Part shown: one piece after another, positions 16,522-26,400 of the stretch
Layout: every line of letters starts with the position of its first letter
How positions within the stretch are numbered: the first letter of the stretch is position 1
DNA from: Deltaproteobacteria bacterium
Lineage (GTDB): Bacteria; Desulfobacterota; Binatia; UTPRO1
Length of the DNA: 60,681 nt
Assembly (NCBI GenBank): GCA_016200545.1
Contig: JACQEO010000020.1
Coordinates: forward strand, 1 to 60,681
Reading direction: 5' to 3'
The notes under the pieces: model-generated
Seen by the model: only the letters and a program-made list of their open reading frames with translations
What the model was told of the DNA's origin: nothing
The model's database searches: none
Made by a program: the position numbers and the translations under genes

Positions 16522-17004
16522 TCACCCCTTCATCTTCTTCAGCGCGGTGTCCATTCCGTTCAGGATGTCGCCCGGCTGCGTCTCGTCGTAGAAGTACCTG
16601 AACTGGCCACGCGGCGCGTGAATCTCGGGATCGAGCGCGCCGTCGGCGGTGAGGAAGTACGTGCGCGGGATGTACTCACCGTCGGGCGCGTATTTGCCGC
16701 TGATCTCGCGGTTCTTGTCCTTGTCGAGGCGGATCATGACGAACTGCTTCGACTTCTCGACCACCTTGGGATCGTGGAAAACGCCGCTGTAGTTGCGGCA
16801 GTGCGGGCACCACTCCGTGTAGAAGATGAGACAGATCGGCTTCCGCTCTTTTTTCGCGAGTGCGAGGCCGTCTTCGTACGATTTCCAGCCGATCTGCGTA
16901 TCGTTCCAATCGCCGCCCGCCTGCGCGCGCGGCGCGAGGAGCACCGCTCCCGCGACGACGAGTGCGAGCACGACGGCGCGCCGCCGGTTCCATGTCGATC
17001 GCAT
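16522..17004 (-). CDS. Exported thioredoxin-like protein (CPHC)
   Basis: This 160-residue protein has an N-terminal signal sequence ('AVVLALVVAGAVLLAPRAQAG') and a thioredoxin fold of the DUF255/thioredoxin_7 type. 'ICLIFYTEWCPHCRNYSGVF' carries the redox pair Cys66-Pro-His-Cys69, and 'YIPRTYFLTADG' holds the cis-Pro loop. It should act in the periplasm as a disulfide reductase or isomerase. That fits an area full of Cys-rich exported proteins. It lies 13 bp downstream of the SUI1-like gene on the same strand, so the two may be co-transcribed. Confidence 0.85.
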   Translation of the reverse strand: MRSTWNRRRAVVLALVVAGAVLLAPRAQAGGDWNDTQIGWKSYEDGLALAKKERKPICLIFYTEWCPHCRNYSGVFHDPKVVEKSKQFVMIRLDKDKNREISGKYAPDGEYIPRTYFLTADGALDPEIHAPRGQFRYFYDETQPGDILNGMDTALKKMKG

Positions 17005-17017
17005 CGCGAACCTCCGA

Positions 17018-17353
17018 TCATCCGCCTGCGAGCTTCACTCGCAGGCCGTCGTTGCCGAGCTTGGCGGCGATCCGCGCTCGGTGGTCTCCCTGAATGACGA
17101 TCTCGCCGTCCTTGGCGGTGCCGCCGGCGCCGCACGTGCGCTTCAGGCGCGCGGCGAGCGCCGCGAGCGCCTTGGCGTCGAGCCGGAGCCCGCGCACGAT
17201 CGAGACCGGCTTCCCGTTCCGACCGTGCTGCTCGAGCCAGATGCGCACGATGCCGTCGGCCGGCGCACCGCGCTCGCTGCCGTAGACGAGAGTGTCCGAG
17301 TTGCGCTCGCGCATCACGAGGCCGATCGTCCGGCGGGCCGTGTGCGCCCGCAC
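17018..17353 (-). CDS. yciH: SUI1/eIF1-like translation factor (YciH family)
   Basis: This 111-residue protein has the SUI1 fold: 'VSIVRGLRLDAKALAALAARLKRTCGAGGTAKDGEIVIQGDHRARIAAKL'. The 'GxGGTxKDGxIxIQGDHR' core is diagnostic of YciH/eIF1-like factors, which influence start-site selection in initiation. The GTG at 17353 is preferred over the ATG at 17314 because a strong AAGAGGAG lies 7 nt upstream of it (complement of 17361-17368). The extra ~13 N-terminal residues are basic. Placement between secreted-protein genes appears incidental. Confidence 0.88.
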   Translation of the reverse strand: MRAHTARRTIGLVMRERNSDTLVYGSERGAPADGIVRIWLEQHGRNGKPVSIVRGLRLDAKALAALAARLKRTCGAGGTAKDGEIVIQGDHRARIAAKLGNDGLRVKLAGG

Positions 17354-17411
17354 GTCTCGTCTCCTCTTACGTAGTTTGGGCGGGCGAGGTCAATTCACCC
17401 CGCGTGGGCGC

Positions 17412-18398
17412 CTACTGGCAGGTCCGCAGCTCGCGCAGCGTGTAATTGCCGCGAATGCGGACGTGGGTGATCGTGTCGAGGACGGCGCTCGGGTCGAGGC
17501 GCGCGAGGTCGTCGGCGAGGTCGCGAGCGACCGACGCATAGCCGTCGCCGACGTCGAATGCATCACCGAGCGCCAACGTCAGGCTCCGACTGGAGCGGCG
17601 ATCAGTGCCGCCGTTCCCCTCATAGCGCAGGATATAGCGATTGCCGAGCGTCGAGCGTACGGCGACCTCGATGCGGAACCGGCGCGCGCTGCGGATCTCG
17701 GTCGCGAGCACCGGTCCGTGGACGGCCGCCGCCCGGTGCGCGGGATACGCGATGCGGAAATGCAAAGACGCACGCGACGTCTCGGTCACGTGCAGGACGG
17801 TGTCGTCGATCGCCGTGTCGTACGCGATCTCGGCGACGCCGCCGTAGCCGAACGCGAAGTCGGTGAACGGCAGGACCTCGCAGGCCGGCGACGTTGCGTC
17901 GAGTGGATCGCTGCCGCGCGCGCTCTCGATCCCGTCTGGGACGAGGTCGCCGTCGGAGTCCGCGCGCAGCCGGTCGGTCTCGCCCGGGTCCTGCACGCCG
18001 TTCAGGTTCGTGTCCTCCTCGGCGTCGGTGAGGCCGTCGCCGTCGGAGTCGACGATCAGGGCCGCCGCAGCGTAGTCGATCGTGCGCTCGTTCGAGCGCG
18101 CGCTCTCGCGCCCGTCCGCCGTGTAGGCGCTGAGCGCGAACGTATACGTCTGCTCGACGGCGAGGTCGCCGAGCACGGTCGTGAAGCCGCCGTCGCTCGT
18201 GCCGTCCGCCACGATGTCGCGCCACAGGCCGTAGGCGCCGGCGCCTTCGCGAACGTAGAGGTGATAGCCGGCGACGGTGGGTCCTGCGGGCGCATTCCAC
18301 CGCAGCTGCACGCTGTAGGCGGCGGCGCAAGCCGGAGATAGCAACTGCCACGTCAGAAGCGTGAGCAGCCAGCGCGCGTGTTCGCCGTGCGTCTTCAT
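17412..18398 (-). CDS. Exported fibronectin-III / thrombospondin-type-3-repeat protein
   Basis: This 328-residue protein has a signal peptide ('LLTLLTWQLLSPACAAAYS') and a fibronectin-III-like domain at ~28-110 ('VAGYHLYVREGAGAYG', 'TYTFALSAYTADGRESARSN'). Calcium-binding thrombospondin-3-like repeats follow ('[18 protein letters not shown]', 'RADSDGDLVPDGIE'). A C-terminal beta-rich domain ends 'VARDLADDLARL...VTHVRIRGNYTLRELRTCQ' in outline. That last domain recurs in the protein starting at 19199. The protein is likely exported and Ca-dependent, possibly a surface adhesin or matrix protein. It is divergent from the small lipoprotein gene at 18608, leaving a 209-bp shared promoter region. 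Confidence 0.78.
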   Translation of the reverse strand: MKTHGEHARWLLTLLTWQLLSPACAAAYSVQLRWNAPAGPTVAGYHLYVREGAGAYGLWRDIVADGTSDGGFTTVLGDLAVEQTYTFALSAYTADGRESARSNERTIDYAAAALIVDSDGDGLTDAEEDTNLNGVQDPGETDRLRADSDGDLVPDGIESARGSDPLDATSPACEVLPFTDFAFGYGGVAEIAYDTAIDDTVLHVTETSRASLHFRIAYPAHRAAAVHGPVLATEIRSARRFRIEVAVRSTLGNRYILRYEGNGGTDRRSSRSLTLALGDAFDVGDGYASVARDLADDLARLDPSAVLDTITHVRIRGNYTLRELRTCQ

Positions 18399-18607
18399 GT
18401 CTGGAGGACGCGAAGTGCAATGGGTACGCCACGGACGGCGAGCGAATTCCGCCCGTTAATTCAGCGAGTCGCGCCGTCGGGCGCGGAGCCCGAGCGTTGT
18501 CGTGATGCCGATCGGAAAATTCGCGCCGCCTCGCCACGGAGTCGCGTATCTTCACTTGACGGGCGCGGTCTCTCCGTGGTGATGCTCTGGGGGCAAACGA
18601 TCCGGGG

Positions 18608-19000
18608 ATGCGCACGCAACTTGTCTCTGCATCTGCGATGGCGCTCTTGGTGCTCGCGATCTGCGCCTCGTGCGGTAGTGGAGGCGGCGGAGGGAGCGCA
18701 GGGGGCGAGAGTGCCGCGCCCGGCGCACAAGCTCCGGCGAGCGTCGCGCTCACGTGGAACGGCGCCGATACCGCCGCCGGCTACGTCGTCCACTGGGGCA
18801 CCGCCTCGCGCGCCTACTCCCACGACATCGACGTGCGAAAGCCCGTAGCAGATGAGCACGGTGCTGTGATGGTCGTCCTCGCGCTCGACGCGGATGAGCA
18901 GGCGGCGACGTACTATTTCGCGATCACCTCATACGACGCCGCCGGCAACTCGAGCGTGTATTCGAACGAGCTGTCACTCGCCGCGACGTCGATCGACTAG
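18608..19000 (+). CDS. Small fibronectin-III-like lipoprotein
   Basis: This 130-residue protein has a hydrophobic N-terminus ending 'LLVLAICASCGSGGGGGSAGG'. The Cys in 'CASC' followed by a Gly-rich tether suggests a lipoprotein, although the lipobox is not ideal. The rest is a single fibronectin-III-like domain: 'VALTWNGADTAAGYVVHWGT' and 'TYYFAITSYDAAGNSSVYSNELS'. It belongs to the same paralogous set as the proteins starting at 15343, 17412 (minus strand), 19199 and 22437. The role is probably surface binding, with no catalytic features. Confidence 0.72.
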   Translation: MRTQLVSASAMALLVLAICASCGSGGGGGSAGGESAAPGAQAPASVALTWNGADTAAGYVVHWGTASRAYSHDIDVRKPVADEHGAVMVVLALDADEQAATYYFAITSYDAAGNSSVYSNELSLAATSID

Positions 19001-19198
19001 CCGTACCGACACACCCTTGCGAGCGCGCGGCGGCGTCGAGATCGCACGCGCCGCGGGAGGTGTTACCGCAGCGCCGGTCGTCATTACGATGCAGCCAGCT
19101 CACAACTCACCTGCGCTAGGGTCGCGTGAAATTCGCGGAAAAATCGAGGTTTCACGGGAGCGAACGCGCCGGCATGTGCATTGCCTTTCTCCCTCTGC

Positions 19199-22100
19199 AT
19201 GGGACTCCGCAATCGCGCCCTTCACGGCTTCCGGATCACACTTCCGATATGCCTCGCCGCACTGTCGTACGCGGCGTCTGCGGATGCGTATCAGGCACAA
19301 GTGGCGTGGTCACCGGTTGCAAGCGCGAGCGGCTATCGCATCTACGTGCGTGCGCCTCTGGAGTCGTACGGAGCCGGCGCCGACGTCGGTATGGTCGTGC
19401 CCGGCACCGACGGGATCTCTCGCTACCTGCTGACGTCGGTGCGGAACGCTGCAATCTACTTCGCGGTCACCACCTATGACGCAACGGGCTTCGAGAGCGC
19501 GCGCTCCAACGAGGTCATGATCGCCTACGCGACGCTCGCGCCCTTCATCGACTCCGACGGCGACGGCCTCACCGACGCCGAGGAGGACGTCAACCTCAAT
19601 CACGTCGTCGACCCCGGCGAGACCGACCCCGAAAACTGGGACACCGACTGCGACGGCATCTCCGACGGCGCGGAACGCCTCGCCGGCAGCAACCCCTTGA
19701 ACCCGTACGATCCGCCGGGCGCGGTGCCGTTGTGTGCGGCGACACCGACGCCGATCGTGACCGCGACACCGACACCGATCTTGACGACGACGCCGCTACC
19801 GAGCGCGACCGCGACCTCTGCACCGGCCAGCGGCGACGTGACGGCGCTCGGCGCGATCATCGCCAAGATCACGCAACCGACGGGCGGGGGCAACTACTCG
19901 CTCGAGGTCATCCGCGACGGTGACATGCCGGCGCCGGGCACCAGCGCTCCGCTGCGCCAGTACGACACCTACGACGGCGTCAACACCGCCCCCGACGATT
20001 GGGTGGGGTATACCTTCACGGGTACGGTGCTCTTCCGCAGCATGCTGTTCCAGGAAGGCATGCACTTCTCGAACGGCGGCTGGTTCACGTCGTTGCGCGT
20101 CGAGGTGCGTCAGGGCGGCCAGTGGTTGGCGGCGACGAGCCTCCAAGTGTCGCCCGCGTATCCCGGCACGGGCAGCGGCCCCGGTTTCGTGAGCTACACG
20201 CTCGATTTCGCGGCGACGAGCGGGGACGCGATCCGCCTTGCGGGGGTGCCCGGCGGCAGCGATGCGTTCATCTCGATCGGAGAATTGCGCGTATTCGGCG
20301 ACATCGGCGTCGGCCTACCGCCGGCAACCGCTACGCCGACGCGGACCGCGACGACCACGCCGACGACGACTCCGACGCCGACCCGCACCGCGACCGTGAC
20401 GCCGACCCGCACGGCCACGGCCACGCGTACCACGACACCGACCCAGACGCCGACCGCGACCCGCACCGCGACGCGCACTGCGACGCCGACCGCGACCCGC
20501 ACCGCCACACCAACCGTGACGGCGACGACGACTCGCACCGCCACACCGACGGTGACGCCGACGGCGACTCGCACCGCCACACCAACCGTGACGGCGACGA
20601 CGACTCGCACCGCCACACCGACGGTGACGCCGACGGCGACTCGCACCGCCACACCGACCGCGACGCCGACGGCGACCCGCACCGTGACACCGACGGTGAC
20701 GCCGACGGCGACCCGCACCGTGACACCGACGGTGACGCCGACGGCGACCCGCACCGTGACACCGACGGTGACGCCGACGGCGACCCGCACTGCCACACCG
20801 ACGGCGACGGCCGTCCCGACGGCGAGCGCGACCGTGACCGCGACGGCGGTCGCGACAGCGATACCGACCTCCACGGTGGAGACGACAGCGACGGTTACGC
20901 CGACCTCGGCGTCGACGGACGTTCCGACTTCCACCGCGACGCTCACGGTCGAAGTCCCGACGGCCACGCCGACGGCGACGATCGCGGCGACGGCGACCTC
21001 TACCTCCGACGCTTCGACGCCCACGCCGACGCAAACCGCGACGGCGACTGCGACGACCACGCCGACGCCGACCGCGACAGCGACTGCGACGAGCACGCCG
21101 ATGCAGAGCGCGACGCCCACGCCGACGGCGACGATCGCGGCGACAGCGACCTCCACCGCCGGCGACTCGCCGCCCACGCCGACGGCGACACCCGGTCCGG
21201 ACACCTGCGGCAACGGCCACGTCGAGGTCGGTGAGACCTGTGACGGCGGTGACGACGCCGCCTGCCCCACGCTCTGCACGTCGACGTGCACGTGCCCCGC
21301 CTTCTATGCGCTGCCGCTCTACGGGTGGTCGCGCTGGCAGGGCGACGGCACGTGGAACATCGAGACCGACGCCGGCGACCCGATCCTGCTAACGGAGGCG
21401 TTGGCGACGCCGACCACCGACTTCGGCATCGACTACCCCTCGAGCGACGACCTCGGCGTCCCTTACCCGTTCCTCGCGGCTACGCTCGCGGGCGACGGCG
21501 CCTTCGTGGTGGAAGTCGTCGTGCGGCCGTCGAAGGGCCCCGAGCGCGTGCTCGCATACGTCAGCGACGACAGCGTCACCACCGTTTGCAAGCATCGCGT
21601 GAGCCTGCCGCTCGGCGCCGACGCCGGCGACGGTACGCGGCGCACCTTCTACCGTGACCTCGCGGCGGACGTGCAGGCGGCCTTCGGCGCAACGTTCCTC
21701 GAAGTTTCGCAGGTACGGGTGTACGGCAACGTGCGCGTCTCACACCTACTCTTGGCCGCCGGCGACAGCGAGCGTCGGAGTGCCGCTACCGCTCCCTCGC
21801 TCGAGTTGCCCGTCAGCGGCTGGAAGATGCGAGGCAGCGGGCTGGCAGTTGTGCAGGTGAGCGACGCCGCAGTCGACGGTCCAACCTTGAAGGCCGATCC
21901 GGCGTCAGGCCCCGCGCTTGCGACCTTCCCGAAGGCCAGCACCGATACGCTCGTCGCACCCTTTGAGACGCTCTCCTTCCTGGTGCGCGACGAGCAAGGA
22001 CTCGCCGTCGAGCTGGGCGTTAGATCCTCGGACGGACGGTCGCGGAAGCTGCGGTTCGACGCGCGCGTCACGACGCCGCGGTCGAGCAGCCGGAGCGCGG

Positions 22101-22276
22101 TGTTGCCGCTCGTGACCACCGCCGTTCCCGGGAGCGCGTTCCGTCTCGCGACCCTCGATCTCGCGCAGGGACTGGCGACGATAGATCCGAGCCTCACCGT
22201 CAAGGGGGCCTTCGTGATCCGCATACGCGGCACGTTCCAGGTTGGCGACATCATCCTCCGAGATCCCGTCGAGTGA
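19199..22276 (+). CDS. Large exported multidomain protein (FnIII, TSP3, discoidin-like, Thr-Pro linker)
   Basis: The 1025-residue product begins with a signal peptide ('[20 protein letters not shown]'). A fibronectin-III-like domain follows ('[19 protein letters not shown]'), then thrombospondin-3-like Ca repeats ('[17 protein letters not shown]'). A ~150-residue discoidin-like module comes next ('[14 protein letters not shown]', '[10 protein letters not shown]', '[13 protein letters not shown]', '[12 protein letters not shown]'), then ~290 residues of Thr-Pro repeats encoded by a tandem DNA array (about 20330-21200). '[15 protein letters not shown]' follows. The last ~330 residues hold two copies of the domain seen at the end of the 17412-18398 protein. 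The discoidin-like module is almost identical to one in the protein at 33914-38242. The ATG at 19199 is preferred over a TTG six codons upstream. It is probably secreted or surface-attached and carbohydrate-binding, by inference. Confidence 0.78.
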   Translation: MGLRNRALHGFRITLPICLAALSYAASADAYQAQVAWSPVASASGYRIYVRAPLESYGAGADVGMVVPGTDGISRYLLTSVRNAAIYFAVTTYDATGFESARSNEVMIAYATLAPFIDSDGDGLTDAEEDVNLNHVVDPGETDPENWDTDCDGISDGAERLAGSNPLNPYDPPGAVPLCAATPTPIVTATPTPILTTTPLPSATATSAPASGDVTALGAIIAKITQPTGGGNYSLEVIRDGDMPAPGTSAPLRQYDTYDGVNTAPDDWVGYTFTGTVLFRSMLFQEGMHFSNGGWFTSLRVEVRQGGQWLAATSLQVSPAYPGTGSGPGFVSYTLDFAATSGDAIRLAGVPGGSDAFISIGELRVFGDIGVGLPPATATPTRTATTTPTTTPTPTRTATVTPTRTATATRTTTPTQTPTATRTATRTATPTATRTATPTVTATTTRTATPTVTPTATRTATPTVTATTTRTATPTVTPTATRTATPTATPTATRTVTPTVTPTATRTVTPTVTPTATRTVTPTVTPTATRTATPTATAVPTASATVTATAVATAIPTSTVETTATVTPTSASTDVPTSTATLTVEVPTATPTATIAATATSTSDASTPTPTQTATATATTTPTPTATATATSTPMQSATPTPTATIAATATSTAGDSPPTPTATPGPDTCGNGHVEVGETCDGGDDAACPTLCTSTCTCPAFYALPLYGWSRWQGDGTWNIETDAGDPILLTEALATPTTDFGIDYPSSDDLGVPYPFLAATLAGDGAFVVEVVVRPSKGPERVLAYVSDDSVTTVCKHRVSLPLGADAGDGTRRTFYRDLAADVQAAFGATFLEVSQVRVYGNVRVSHLLLAAGDSERRSAATAPSLELPVSGWKMRGSGLAVVQVSDAAVDGPTLKADPASGPALATFPKASTDTLVAPFETLSFLVRDEQGLAVELGVRSSDGRSRKLRFDARVTTPRSSSRSAVLPLVTTAVPGSAFRLATLDLAQGLATIDPSLTVKGAFVIRIRGTFQVGDIILRDPVE
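20330..21200 (+). repeat. Thr-Pro-encoding tandem repeat array
   Basis: This stretch is built of short in-frame repeats of ACN-CCN-ACN codons with Ala, Val, Thr or Arg between them. A 30- to 42-bp higher-order unit ('[11 protein letters not shown]') is repeated nearly identically at about 20680-20800. It codes an extended, probably unstructured linker. Long open frames on the other strand across it are by-products of the repeat periodicity. Confidence 0.85.
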
Positions 22277-22436
22277 CGGCCGGCGCGCGCGCCGGTGTCT
22301 ACGTGTCTACGTTGCCAGCGCGCAGTCATTCGTGTAAGCGAGACGACTTGGTGGTGGAGACGCGGCGTGCCGTGTCTACAGGAGGGGTGGGCCCGCCATT
22401 TCGTCGCACACGGCTTTACGAGAACGAATCGTCTCG

Positions 22437-23372
22437 CTGGGACGCCGCAGGCTCGGGCGCGCTCTTTGCGCCTTCCTGGTCGTCGTCGGGCCGCTCGCCG
22501 GCGCGGCGCCGAGGAGGGCGCTGGCTTTAGGCGCGCGTGTCCGGTGGGCGGCGAGCCGCGATCCGCACGTCGCCGGGTATCATCTCTATGTTCGCGCCGC
22601 CGGAAGCCCCTACGGTGTGCCGATCAACGCGGGGCTCGCCGCGCCTTCGCCCGACGGGACACTCTCGTCGGTGGTCGAGGGTCTGGTCGCCGGCCGCACG
22701 TATCATCTCGCGGTGGCCGCCGACACGGCGGCCGGCGTCGAGAGCGCGCTCTCGGGCGAGCTCGCGCTCGGTGCGCTCAACGCCTGCGCCATCGACCGCT
22801 GCAAGAGCCCGTCGGCGTGCGACTTCGGTGTCGTGCCCGACGGCACGTGGTGCACGCATGACGGCGACGCCGATCCGTGCACGGCGATCGGTGCCTGCGT
22901 CGCGGGGAAGTGCGCGGCGAGCGCGCGCGGAGCGCTCGGGCTCGCCTCCGCCCGGGTGCGCATCACTGTGCGGCGACGCGAGGGACGGCTCGGCATGCGC
23001 GGCCGCTTTCTCGCCGGTCCCGGCTTCGATCCGACGGCGACCGGCGCCGCGCTCGAGCTCGCCGATGCGTCGGGTGCGATCCTCTACCGCGCCGCGATCC
23101 CCGGTGAAGCGCTCGAGCTGGCGCGCGAGGACACCGCGTTTTACTACGTCGGAACTCGGCGCGAGGCGCGCGAGCACAATGGACTCCGCGTCCTCAACCT
23201 CTTCCTTTCCGGAGAGACCGTCCAGATGACCGCGCGCGGTGAATCGGTCGAGCTGCGCGAGGTCCTGACGGAGCCCGAGCTGCGGGTGACCGTGCGGTTC
23301 GGGGAGACGTGCGCGCGCAACCTCGCACTCGCGTGTCGGACGCGCGCTCCCGGCGGCCTCAGCTGCCGCTGA
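22437..23372 (+). CDS. Exported fibronectin-III-like / Cys-containing protein (start unclear)
   Basis: This is a paralogue of the protein at 15343-16518. The frame encodes a signal-like segment ('ALCAFLVVVGPLAGAAP') and a fibronectin-III-like domain ('VRWAASRDPHVAGYHLYVRA', 'TYHLAVAADTAAGVESALSG'). A short Cys region follows ('CAIDRCKSPSACDF', 'CTAIGACVAGKC'), then the shared C-terminal beta domain ('GFDPTATGAALELADASGAI', ending 'GGLSCR'). Homology is continuous from about 22470, but the frame has no ATG, GTG or TTG between the stop at 22335 and the internal GTG at 22617. The CTG at 22437 is a working choice. An ATT at 22398 sits 12 nt after GGAGG. It may use a rare start, or the start has been lost. 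Confidence 0.68.
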   Translation: MGRRRLGRALCAFLVVVGPLAGAAPRRALALGARVRWAASRDPHVAGYHLYVRAAGSPYGVPINAGLAAPSPDGTLSSVVEGLVAGRTYHLAVAADTAAGVESALSGELALGALNACAIDRCKSPSACDFGVVPDGTWCTHDGDADPCTAIGACVAGKCAASARGALGLASARVRITVRRREGRLGMRGRFLAGPGFDPTATGAALELADASGAILYRAAIPGEALELAREDTAFYYVGTRREAREHNGLRVLNLFLSGETVQMTARGESVELREVLTEPELRVTVRFGETCARNLALACRTRAPGGLSCR

Positions 23373-23396
23373 GCGGCCGGGATTCACCCCGGCCGC
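23373..23396. terminator. GC-rich hairpin between convergent genes
   Basis: A perfect 9-bp stem (23373-23381 with 23388-23396) with a 6-nt loop directly follows the stop of the upstream + gene and lies 43 bp from the stop of the convergent - gene. It has no U-tract on either side, so it would be a bidirectional, intrinsic-like structure of moderate strength. Confidence 0.5.
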
Positions 23397-23438
23397 GGCG
23401 CTCATTGCAGAGCCGCGGGTCTCGGCTCGCGCGCGCGA

Positions 23439-26400
23439 TCAGCGGCACTGAATGCTGGTACCGGTCCGGCTGAAGTTGCATATCGGGCGGGCGCTGCCGA
23501 CGGGATTGAACGTCAGCGCGCCGCAACGAGCCGGATTGGTGCCGACGAGGATCCGGATCCCGACCGGCACGTCGGCGGGCGTGAGCGGAAGCGTTCCGCG
23601 GTGGGCGCTCAGTCGCACGCCCACGCTTCCGGTGGTGTCGTCGACGCGCACGTGCGCGGTGCGCACGCGGGCGTCGCCCGTGACGTTCGCGTAGCGCCAG
23701 AGTTTGCGGGAGCGGTTCGTCGACCAGCCGACCGGGTGCCCGCCGTCACGCACACCGGGCGGAAGCTCGAGCGTGTCGCGCACCCGGCCGAGTGTGTCGA
23801 TGAGGTCGACGCGCAGCCCGTCGCGTGACGGATCGAGCGTCGGCGACAGCGGAAGCGGCACCAGAACGTTGCCTCGTAGGAGGAAGACCGCCTTCCCGGG
23901 ATCGTCGAGCGCGCGCAGTTCGACGACGGCGTCGGCGATCGGCAGGCTCGTGTCGCTGTGCACGCAGCTTCCACCGGGGTCGCAGGAATCCTGCGTACAG
24001 AGATTGCCGTCGTCGCAGTCGGCGTCCGAGCTGCACGCGGCGGCGGCCGGCGTCGGCGACGGCGTGTCGGAGGACGTCGGGGTCGGCGTCGCGCTCGCGC
24101 TGGCAGCGGCGGTGATGGTGGCGGTAACGGTGGTGGTCGCGGTGGCAGTGGGCGACGGCGTGACAGTTGCCGACGGCGTTGCCGTTGCCGAGACTGTCGC
24201 CGTCGGCGAGCTCGTCGGCGTTGCGGTCGGCGTCGGCGTCACGATTGTGAAGCTTGCGACGTACGTCACCGGGTTGGCGGGCGCGACGACGAGGTGCGAG
24301 CGGAGGCCGCCATCGGACCAGGAGACGAACGCGTAAGTGACGTCGGCGAGCGATTGCGGCGACGGCGCGCTCACTGAGTTCGACGAGCCGACGATCACCG
24401 TGCGGACGAGGGGCGCGACGCCGCTCGAAGGTCCGACGCCGAGGGTCAGGCCGGCCGGGTCGCCGTCGAAGGTGAGCATCGTGGTGTTGGGGTAGAGGAG
24501 GACGCTCTTCGTGTCGGTGAGCCCGCCGCTGTCGGTGGCGGTGAGCTGGAGCTCGAGGAACGTCGGGTAGTCGTGGTCGGGCGCCGCGAACGAGCCGCTC
24601 GCGCCGATGAAGCTCTGGATCGTGTGTGTATGACAGTTCGACGGACAGTGGTGGAGGATGAGTGTCCAGGTGAGCGCCGAGCCGGGTAACGTGCCCTCCT
24701 CGGAATCGGTCGCGCCACCGGAGAACGTGATCGTGTCGCCGACGTTCCACTTGGTCGAGGCGAGCGGCGTGCTGATCGTCGCCTGCGGGGCGGTGTTGCC
24801 GGCGGTGACGACGATCGACGCGATGCTGCTCGCGCCGGCGGAGTCGGTGACGCGCAGGCGAACGGTGTACGTGCCGGCGCCGAAGGTGTGCTGCGGCGCC
24901 ACCTCGGTCGAGCCGAGGAAGTCACCGGTGCCGTCGAAGTCCCACGCGTATAGGAGCGTGTCGCCGACGTCGGGGTCGCTCGAGAGCGAGCCATCGAGCT
25001 GCACGACGAGCGGTGCCGGCCCATTCGTGACGTCCGCCTCGACGACGGCGGTCGGCGGCTGATCCGAGGCGGTGTACTGGATGCGAATGATCCGCCCGTT
25101 GTTGATGTCGACGTAGAAGAGATCACCGGCCGGTCCCACCTCGAGATCGACGGGCGCAGAGGTGCCGGCCGCGAAGGTCGCACGGGTCGCCGGATCGGGC
25201 TCGCCGTTCGCGCCCTGCGACATCGTCCAGATGCAGTTGCGGCTGTAGTCGGCGAAAAAGAGCGCGCCATCATAGCTCTGCGGGTAGTTGCCGCCAGGAT
25301 AGAATGCGAGGGCCGAGATCGACGAGCTACCGGCGCTGCACGCCTCGCCCGGCACCACCTGCTCGGCGTGCGAGTAGGTGTACACGGGATCGGTCACCGC
25401 GCCGGGGGTGTCATAGAGCCCCTGGCAGATCGCGAGGCCGGCGCTTTGGTAGCCGGGCTGTCGCCCGATGCCCTCGTAGCAAGGCCAGCCAAAGTTCGCG
25501 ACGACGCGATCACTCACGCTGTCGAGGCGGTCGATCTCCTCCCAATCGCTCCAGCCGACGTCGCCGATCCAGAGCTCGCTCGTCCCCGGCCGCATCGTCA
25601 TGCGAAAGGGGTTGCGCAGGCCGTGCGCGATGATGCGCTCGGCGCCGGGGATGCTGCCGTCCGCGAGCGGGTTGTCGGGCAGGGGCCCGCCGGTCGCCGG
25701 GTCGACGCGCAGGATCGTACCGTTGAAGCCGACGGTGTCGCCGATGGTTCGGATGTCCTGCGCACGCAACGCCCCGCCTTCCGCCGTGGGCGGTGTCTGC
25801 GTCCCGCCGACGCCGCCCGGCGGATCGCCGCAGGGGTTCACGACTGGGAAGCCGGTCTGCCCGTAGTCGACGAACGTGAAGCTCGCGCCGTCGCCGGCGC
25901 TCACGTAGAGCGCACCGTCGGGTCCGAAGAGCAGGGTGCCGATCGAGTGGCTGGGGAATTGCTGGCACCAGTTCTCGAGCAGCGCCTGCTCGCCACCCGG
26001 AACCATGACGTCGCCCGTGGCCTGCAGCCGCGAGAGCCGCCCAGCGACGACGCAGCCGCCGCTCGTTCCGCCGGGAGGGTCGGGGCAGTCGTCGGAGGTA
26101 CCGCCGAAGGTACCCCAGCGCGGCGGTGTGCCGCCCGCTGCGGCGTCGAGGGTGTAGAGCACGTAGACGTAGGGGTTCGCTGGAAAGTTGGGATCGACGG
26201 CGAGCCCGAGGAGACCGCGGTCCCAGTAGTTGTGCACCTCAGTGCGCAGGTCCGCGAAGACCTTCGGCGTCGGATCGGAGATGCTGTCGAAGACCTTGAC
26301 GATGCCGCTCTTCTCGGTGACGAAGACGTGCCCGTCGGGCGCGAAGCGGATCGCGGTCGGCTGCGTAAGCCCGCTCCACACGATGGTCTCCTGGAAACCG

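Noticed and set aside
20194..21291. Long minus-strand open frame rich in 'VGVAV' across the Thr-Pro array
   Set aside because: It is the mirror of ACN-CCN repeats. It has no independent start context or domain, and similar frames appear opposite every Thr-Pro array.
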